Source of the DNA: Tubiluchus corallicola | Taxonomy: Eukaryota; Priapulida; Priapulimorpha; Priapulimorphida; Tubiluchidae | Reading direction: 5' to 3' | Length of the DNA: 62,000 nt | NCBI GenBank assembly: GCA_030141605.1 | Contig: JAQGDQ010000002.1 | Span: 2,705,001 to 2,767,000 of the forward strand | Shown here: positions 55,001 to 62,000 of the stretch, piece by piece | How positions within the stretch are numbered: the stretch's first letter is position 1 | Layout: every line of letters starts with the position of its first letter | Made by a program: the position numbers and the translations under genes | The notes under the pieces: generated by a model | Told to the model about the DNA's origin: nothing | The model's database searches: none | The model's input: only the letters and a program-made list of their open reading frames with translations

Positions 55001-58000
55001 TTGCTTAAATATGTTCGGCCTCACCCTAATACTAATTAATTGGATAGCTTGCATAATAAGTTGTCAGCATTTTAAATCAAAAATGGCAGCAGCAATGCCA
55101 ATTTAGTGCGATTACATGAGCTAAACAGATTTGTTAAATATGGCGACACTGATGATGATAGTGGTGGTGGTAGTGCTGCTGCTGCAGCTGATGATGATAT
55201 TTATCATTAGTTCATTAATTCTTTTAATTACAGATTAGCATCTTGCCTTGCTTATAGTAGCACACAAACAGATAAGCTGTGCCATTAAAATCACTATAAT
55301 ATTAAAATACTGATATACACATCAGTGCTGATTTCTAAAAAGTCACATTACTTTAGAATTTTTGAATTTATGAATAAAGATCAAAAAGGATGAACTAAAT
55401 GTTTGAGGTACCTCTGCAGCCAAAAGCACAAATCTGGTTTCATTGCTCATACTAGGATTACATATCTATTAGTGAAATTATATCTAGGAACAATGGAAAT
55501 GTTTGGATTTTTCCTACCTTACTTTTATGAAACCTCATAATGACAAAGTCATTACAGCTCTTATGCCTGTGCTTTATACCTGCATCCAAATTATGTAGCA
55601 ATGGCTACCTAAACACCTCACTTACATGCAAATGTGTAACGTGAACACAATGCTAAGTAACAGAAATCTATACAAGGCAGTAACCATGTATAGTATTACC
55701 TGTCACTGTCACTTGCTGTATGCAGAAAACTACAATGCATCAAACACAAATGTTGGTGTTTGAAGTTGTGCAAGCTCTGTTCAAAGTGTCTTGCAATTAT
55801 GTCTTGTACTGCAATATTAAGGAAGTATTATCATATGGTCAAAGCACATTAATAGCATTAAAATGCATAATAGATTTGCCTGTTGTATAACTTGAGTAGT
55901 GTGAAAGACGATTGTTGTAATTATATTAAGCAAAATTATTTCCATTAGATGTAAGTAGTCTAAATTCACAATGCTTCTTTCTGGTAATTCCCACTAAATC
56001 ACGTCCAAAAACGTCATTTTATTTAACATTGTTCAGCATTACCTGTAGGGTTCATCATTTTAGCAGGGGTAACCATATATGATGTCTCAATTTTACAAAA
56101 ATCAACAATAATTTGAAATTGTATTGCTAGCAAAAAATTTTATTCTGCCATGTTTACTTTTTCAGCTAAGCACTACAAATTACTTAATGTGTGTTTGATC
56201 AGTGAACAACTGTATGCCAAAGGTAGCAATAAAAAATAGCTTAGCTGAATGCTACCATTTCAGGCAGTGTACTAATTTATTACATATTTGTAATCTTAAA
56301 TTCAATATTTCGTCAGCAACTAGTAGTGGTATTTTGCTTCTATTAGACTTTTGCCTTCAAAAATAAGAACGCTTTTTATAATCTAGCCAGGTATTTTGCA
56401 ATGTCTGAAGCTTATAATTAGAACCTCAATTTCATCTGAACACAAGCACAATATGTTATAGTCAGGCTATTAACGTAAAGTGATGCCTAAAGTTCATAGG
56501 TAGCTTCGGCAGTTATTATTCGTAAGCAATTTAAACTTACCATACATGATTTTGATTGTAACTCTACTTACGGTAAGAACTGGTAAGTTTACAGGTAAGT
56601 TACAGTTACTATGGTACGACATCTTGTTCTAGCAACTTGTTAACTAACTACCGTAAAATATAGTTTTTATTCGAAAGTAGATCCAACACTTTTGTAAATA
56701 AAACAAAGTACCGTATATAACTGCATGTTACACGGTACACCGTTAATGAAAGACGTTTTTATTAATATTTACCTGTCATATGGTAGCTACAGTCTTTTTA
56801 ATTGTCCACTTCCGCAGTTGATTGTTTAGGCCTAAGGTATATAATATTACATGCGTGTGACTACTGCTAGTTGCGGTAGAAACTATTACTATGTCTTACT
56901 CAGAAATAGAAGATTACAATGATTATGCGTTCGTTTATACTGCAAGCCACATTTCCTTTCCGTCTGGTACCTCTATATCAGGTTGGACTTTGATATCTAT
57001 AAACGCAATGCTCACACGCGCTGTACATTAGAGCTGCACAGTAAATTCAAGCAATGATCATGAAACGAAATTCCAGCAGGCTTCTCTATGATGATTTGCA
57101 CTGCGCTGCTTTAACTTATGTTTTTATTTGAAAGCGTTTTGCTCTTAAATGACTAAACACGCAATATTTTGCGTACTAATGTACAGTGTTATGAAAAGTT
57201 TTAAAATGCTTAAAATGAGCAGAAAATCGATCATTATTAGCACAGTCTAAAAGTATCTGACATTTGTGCACGAATAAAATTCCATGTTGTATCTGATCTT
57301 TTATTTCTGCTTATGAATTTTTTAATAATTGGCTGTTTTCTAGCTCTAACAATATTTTTTAAATCGCATTACTAAATTTAACATAATTATGCAGGGATAC
57401 AAAAATTGAAACTAGCCAGTTGACTCAACACTTTCTCGTTTTCCATTTTTATTATTAATGTTTTTGTTTTTAAATGGAACGAAGCAGAAAAGACTACAAA
57501 TTTAGTTTAGCATTTCATTTTTAGCAATAATTACTACATCACAAAAACAATAAGCAGCAAATCGGATAGGCCTAATTATAATCTTAATATCTGTACATTC
57601 ATTCAGAAAAACGACGTAGTTCCCAACATGAAACTGATCAGAGAAATTAATGAACATTGCTGAGCAAATGCTTAATGTATGAATACAATGTCAAGAATAA
57701 CAATATTTAAGCTTTAATTACGCAGTCGTACACACGGAAGTAAAACTTCAAAAATTCTAAAAGGTTTTTTTTTAAGTAATCGGGCAATGAACGAGGATTC
57801 GCACAATTTTAGCGTACTCAACAGCGATTTTGGGGTTGCAGCACAGAAATAATGTAGTCTTGCATGATCGTGTCACGTAGCCCACGTGAGCCAACGCGTA
57901 AACATTTTGTTGTTTGTTTGTTTGCCCGCTTTGTTGTTTGTAAGTAGGATTGTTTGTTTGCAGTTTATAGAACTGGCTGTCTTACTAATTGGTTGGTTAA

Positions 58001-61000
58001 TTGTTTGTGGGCTGGTTAATTGTTTGTTGGCTGACTTGGTGATTTGATTGGCTAGTTGGTTGGCTGGTTGATTGTTGGTTCCCCATTCAGCTCTCGGATA
58101 TATATCAGTTAGCTTTGTTCAGTTTACAAGAAATTTCGTAAGCTGTGTTGGCTGGAATTTTTTTAACCTAGTGAGTTATAATTCGAAAATATAACGCGCA
58201 CTAAAAATGAACATGAGTTTCTTTCACAGACACACTGCTACTGGTACAGTTTAATAAACACCCAGTCTTATATAAAAGAATAATGCAGAGTCATCTGTGG
58301 TTTAGGTTCTAGAGATTCATTACTAAGAACCAGCATGTCAGGAACGGAGCAAATTTGAGGTCCACTAGGGTGAAAACTAGTTATTCTTTGAACCGGTCAA
58401 AAAAATCTGAAAGATCTTTTAGCTGCGTCATCTCTTAATGTGTAGCCAGACTCATAGTAGTAATTCTTAAGCTTTGGTGAAACATTACGTTACCGAAAAG
58501 TTTATTGTTGTCATTCTGTGACACTTTTACGCCATTACTAAAAAAAGGAACACTTCGATGTTAACACTATCTCATCGATCGTGTTTCAATAGGCTTTACG
58601 TGCCGAGCAGGTCAGATCAAGTAAAATCCGATCACCGTTTTTTGTATATAAAATTATTAAAAAAACGATGTGTGAAAGCTATTCAAAATTTGTTATCCAC
58701 ATAAGGCATTACTACTTGTTATGCTGCATGCGAATTCGATGCTGCTATGTTAAATGATGCTCAGTATACATATATATATATATATATACATACATATTAG
58801 AGTCAGTTTTTATGAGACCGCGATCTGTATAGATGAATTAGCCATTATATAAAATGGAGATATTTGTTGTAAATGACAGAACACCCGCATTTAAATGTCT
58901 ACTAAAAACGCAGTTAAAATACACGCTGAACATTATTCACTATTGGCTTTGGCTTCTGTTATGCTAGAAAATGTTGATCATTACTCTTGACTCTTGTTAT
59001 GAGCATATTTAATGGTAAACGAAAAAGTTTGTAATTACGAGTAGTACAAGGTCTGATTTTACGTAGTAAAAGATTTATAACTCTGCCTTGGTGAATGGTC
59101 AAGTCAGAGGACCAGTCCATTGCTCTCTTGTTGATTTCTACCTACCCTAAACTATTAAAGAACCACTGACCGTCATGGTTAATAAGTCGTCATATAAACT
59201 AACATTATATTTAGAAATGTTCTGGTATAGTTTTAATAAAGTTGATTTATTATGTTGGTCCACAACCGTTGCTTCTTTATGTTCCAGGAATACTGAGAAA
59301 CATTTATGTACAATCCTGCCAGCATGCATTCAACTCCCAAATACAGTACTTGAATGCATCCTAACAGAATTAACTTTTTAATTTTATGGTGTGTTACAGT
59401 GGGTGCAACAACTTCTGTGCATCTAATTTGTTTTTAGCACTGTTTTCAGCAAGTAGGCCTAACCTACCAGATGGTGCTGGCAGATTTCTGGCAGTTTATT
59501 CTTTGATGCCACCATCTTTATCACTCCTGTGCTCTTAATTAAGACGTCTAGAACACACTGTCTTTTTGTGAGAGTTGATTCACAGATATACTGTGAACAC
59601 ATTGCTTAGTGTTAATATTTTGTTTTATTTCAGCTACAGCTGGATTGACTGAAGAACAAAAAACCTTCCAACAGGTGGCGGTAGAGTTTGCCAAGAACGA
59701 AATGAAGCCAAATATGTTGAAATGGGACCAGGAGGTAAGTTTACGCATACCTATTGTTAAAGACCAGACCACTACTGTTTTACAGTTGCCGCAATTGCCG
59801 TTACATTGCCATTGCAGTGGAACTGGAAGACATTGTTGCTACCGCCGCTGTTGTTGGTATTGTTGTCATTGATGCTATTACATTCAAAGATTTGTTCTTA
59901 TTTTAAAAACTATTTAGAAGAAATTGTTATGTATTTACACATTTTAGCATTAACATCAAATGTCCACTTCACTGAACAATTTTTTTTCAGTTACCTGACT
60001 ATTTACATCACTACTTTTCTTCCAAACACTAAATAGACAACTTTTTACAGGAAATTTTTCCTATTGATGTGTTAACTCGAGCTGCTGAGTTGGGCTTTGC
60101 TACAATATACTGTAGTGATGAGTATGGTGGAACTGGACTGAACCGGTTGGATGCTTCCATTATTTTTGAAGCCATGGCACAAGGCTGTGTTAGCACAACT
60201 GCTTATTTAAGTATTCATAAGTATGCAGCTATTTGAAATTATTAGATTCTTTATTTTTTTAATATTAGTTTATATTTTTCTGATTGCTTGTTTGTCCATT
60301 CTTGCATTAGTTTTGAATCCAGCATTTCATGACACAGCCCACTTGTTGGACAAGAGCCTATATGTAGATATTGCCACAGAATCTGTAAGTAGTTTATCAC
60401 TACATTGAGGTAATGAACTGACAGACACGCCTTAATTACATGTGCAGGGGCAGTACTGCAGCTAAAACAACCTTTGATGCAGTTTGTCTGATGGTCACTC
60501 GTCACTCATCCACTTACTGACCAGGCTTGAAGTTGATTAAATTTAGTTACTAAGCACGTATTTACCATTTGTTGATTTTTCTTACTTACTTTTTATTTTT
60601 GATGATACGTAGTCAATAATGAGCTTTTCATTGCAGCTTCTTCATTTTTAACCAACTTAGCAATCATACAACATACTGAGGTCATATAGCCTCGATTAAT
60701 TACACAGCAAACTAGTTGAGTAGCGGAAAAATTTGTGCTGCATATCCGTATAATTGCAGCTCTTTTTGAGAAAACCATAAAGCTGTACTGCTAATCTTAA
60801 CAATCTTAACATGTTTTCAATGCACAGTATGGTTGCATGGATGATTGATACATTTGGAACACAACAGCAAAAGGAGCACTGGTTGCCACAGTTTTCTCGG
60901 ATGAAAGCATTATCTTCCTATTGTCTGACTGAACCAGGTAGTGGTAGTGACTCTGCCAGCTTATTAACATCAGCAGTGCGTCAAGGTGACCATTATGTCA

Positions 61001-61460
61001 TCAATGGTAGTAAGGTATACGTGCACCTTTGTTATAATTAAAATTTTTAATATGGCAGCTTTCAGTGGTAATTAATTTTTGGCAAATAGAGTTAATTTTG
61101 TTATCACTTCTTAATGGCAAGTGCTAAACTTTATTGTTAAAACATGTAGTGCTGATGTAAGTTAGTATTTATTTCTGTTTTAATGTAAAAACAAGTACAT
61201 ATAAGGTTTATTTATTTGAACAAATAATACAAAATACGTTCTGTGTAAAATTCTGCCACTTGTTTTAGCAGATTTAGCTTCAAGAATTATTGTCTCTTAA
61301 CTATAAATCAACTGTTTTGCAGGCTTTTATTAGTGGTGGTGGTGAAACTGATGTCTTTCTAGTCATGTGCAGAACAGGTGATAAAAGCCCCAAAGGTATC
61401 TCCTGTGTGTTGGTCGAAAATGGTACTCCCGGTTTAAGTTTTGGCAAGAAAGAAAGAAAG
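49059..61460 (+). CDS. ACAD8: Isobutyryl-CoA dehydrogenase, 5' part (runs off the window)
   Basis: Five exons are in view: 49059-49197, 59634-59734, 60051-60220, 60828-61014 and 61323-61460 (735 nt, 245 codons, all phases consistent). The gene continues past 62000. Exon 1 encodes a mitochondrial targeting peptide ([20 protein letters not shown]) ending SISSCID, which matches the SLTSCID of human ACAD8. Exon 2 opens [13 protein letters not shown]. The acyl-CoA dehydrogenase signature [11 protein letters not shown] is in exon 4, and [10 protein letters not shown] ends exon 5. ACAD8 is the FAD flavoenzyme that oxidises isobutyryl-CoA in valine breakdown in the mitochondrial matrix. The catalytic Glu lies in the part not shown. 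The first intron is 10.4 kb and contains another gene on the opposite strand. Confidence 0.95.
50111..50238 (+). mobile_element. LINE 3' UTR hairpin and tail
   Basis: GGACAGGAGACTAGATGACC, a short loop and CCTCCCTATCC form an imperfect stem. About 60 bases later AAATAAAATG and a GTTCTATGTTCTATG tail end the copy. It is the same subfamily as the minus-strand copy at 9233-9275. Confidence 0.6.
51440..51910 (+). mobile_element. Decayed LINE relic (reverse-transcriptase C-terminus)
   Basis: Translation across frameshifts gives [20 protein letters not shown] and later [18 protein letters not shown]. These correspond to the Y-x-ETW-TL and RKLxWFGHVxR blocks after the catalytic core of many non-LTR reverse transcriptases. 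It is broken by stops, so inactive. Confidence 0.7.
52118..52255. repeat. (AT)n with 61-bp tandem duplication
   Basis: An AT run is followed by TCACATGATAGCTTGCC at 52146, and the whole segment recurs 61 bp later at 52207. Confidence 0.85.
53156..54589 (-). CDS. GT92-family glycosyltransferase
   Basis: This is a single coding exon of 477 aa. The open frame extends upstream, but an acceptor (TTTTTATTTTGCAG, exon from 54619) lies just before the first in-frame ATG at 54589, so a 5' leader exon exists further up. It is a type II membrane protein: short cytosolic end, one membrane segment at about 17-38 ([20 protein letters not shown]), then a lumenal stem with N-glycosylation sites (NRT, NVT). 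The C-terminal half matches GT92/DUF23: [30 protein letters not shown], and the metal-binding acidic motif [11 protein letters not shown] near 318-321, then HHYRVCEF. The family includes C. elegans GALT-1, which adds galactose to N-glycan core fucose in the Golgi; the acceptor here is unknown. A polyadenylation signal is at 52825-52820. The gene sits antisense inside ACAD8 intron 1. Confidence 0.9.
   Translation of the reverse strand: MFTAVRLCSNRLSKTRNITLSITLVISLTLILQFFFLIRNNVHFTQTLYIVDTAVKIHSSNRTDVAAYASNNVTENCIGNCIKEVYEAPAGQQTHQDKWHYVDMESDSAKVLVFSAYHETRGPNMIRVIAVMPTKHPPKLYCLFWYGQELEEPSVITAKTKPIPENWGMQYSAHYILCPLVDGSIPKLVSVTRKEITRTPSHKLTVHSTKMQHSKDMNNFAVCVKPFHYNYNKSVELTEFIEFYRLMGASSFTFYNHTVGSAVDALLQSYIKNNLVDLLPWQLPIVSQKEIRTEGMFAAFNDCLYRNMAKYKFVFMVDTDEYIVPHNPQDVNVLDILKRISPKLEHASYCFCNTFFYRQFADDPSVVNHAVLSRMISMAKTRRTTAVWKPKMRSKCVINTNLVITMGNHFTWEKVRGSKEVFAQPQDGLLHHYRVCEFGGDECVKSPSQIDRTMYRWKDILLRNVLARLEGNDIPIM
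54630..59630. other. Rest of ACAD8 intron 1
   Basis: This is AT-rich, with GATGAT/GGTGGT-type triplet runs at about 55145-55200, a degenerate TTGT/TTGG-rich low-complexity stretch at 57900-58080 and a TA run at about 58768. The 5' leader exon of the GT92 gene should lie in the first part but cannot be placed. No other gene was seen. Confidence 0.5.
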
Positions 61461-62000
61461 GTATACATCTTACTAGTAGGGTAGTTTATGAGGCTACACA
61501 ATATTCTTCATGCGATACATTTGAATTGATAATAACATGTTTATATGGTTCACATAAATCTCTCCTGGCTATATCCGAAGTACTTTTCCTCTTCCTACTT
61601 GCCTCATTTGTTAGGTCTATTAAAGACTGTAAAAAGTTGAATAATTAAACTGTGTTTAGAATAAACTGTAAATAATTAACATGTTTCCATATTCCAGATT
61701 CCATTTGCCTCTCCCTACATCACAAAGTGATAAAATTTCATGATGGTTAGATCTAATTTTGTGTTTTGATTGCTTACCAAGTTAAAATTTGGGTATTCTT
61801 GTAGTGATCTACAGTACCACTTGGTGAAGTAGTATTTGGTTCAGTGTGCACAGCTGTGTAATTTATTTTCATCTTTAAATAATTTAGGCAGTTTCTATCT
61901 GTTTCTATTATTTCTCCCCAGTGATGGCAGTTTCCCACTAAAATAACTGGTACTTTAACTGAGTACTATAAAGTTTATGTTCTGAACTGTGTAATAAACA
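61461..62000 (+). other. ACAD8 intron 5 (partial)
   Basis: After the donor AAAG|GTATAC at 61461 no sequence resembling the next ACAD8 exon (expected to open with a VGWNSQ-like block) appears before the window ends. Confidence 0.6.

Overview
The window is animal (metazoan) genomic DNA. The genes are split by GT-AG introns of about 90 bp to 10 kb, the DNA is strongly AT-rich by eye, and there are polyadenylation signals, decayed non-LTR retrotransposons, tRNA-like SINEs, TIR elements and microsatellites. An ERG28 homologue, a PPC-domain (DUF296) protein and tyrosine-rich EGF proteins point to an invertebrate outside insects and nematodes. A bivalve-like lophotrochozoan is my guess, but nothing here proves the phylum.

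Layout. 1-8.1 kb: repeats and a two-exon PPC-domain gene on the minus strand (exons 8117-7923 and 5237-4986), whose intron holds three 454-bp tandem units. 8.2-12.5 kb: repeat relics. 12648-15966: ERG28 (+, four exons). 18771-37014: a same-strand cluster of four secreted-protein genes. An EGF gene (18771-21347, 254 aa) and a Tyr/Gly-rich EGF gene (34788-37014, 485 aa) flank two paralogues (23644-25011 and 27404-31559). Each paralogue joins an Arg-rich basic N-terminal segment to a 12-cysteine domain I do not recognise. 37709-47798: PNO1 on the minus strand (six exons, 246 aa). 49059 to beyond the window end: ACAD8 (+, first five exons). A GT92-type glycosyltransferase gene (54589-53156, minus) lies inside ACAD8 intron 1.

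How the genes relate. The four cluster genes look like parts of one extracellular material: a Tyr/Gly-rich EGF scaffold with basic C-terminal tails, plus small basic cysteine-rich partners. This resembles the composition of adhesive, byssal or matrix proteins, but that role is inferred from composition only. The other genes are housekeeping: sterol synthesis (ERG28), 40S ribosome maturation (PNO1), mitochondrial valine breakdown (ACAD8) and glycan synthesis (GT92).

Exon structures were assembled by hand. For PNO1, ERG28, ACAD8, both EGF genes and the second 12-Cys gene, the phases of all CDS exons add up without a break. The first coding exon of the first 12-Cys gene was not found.
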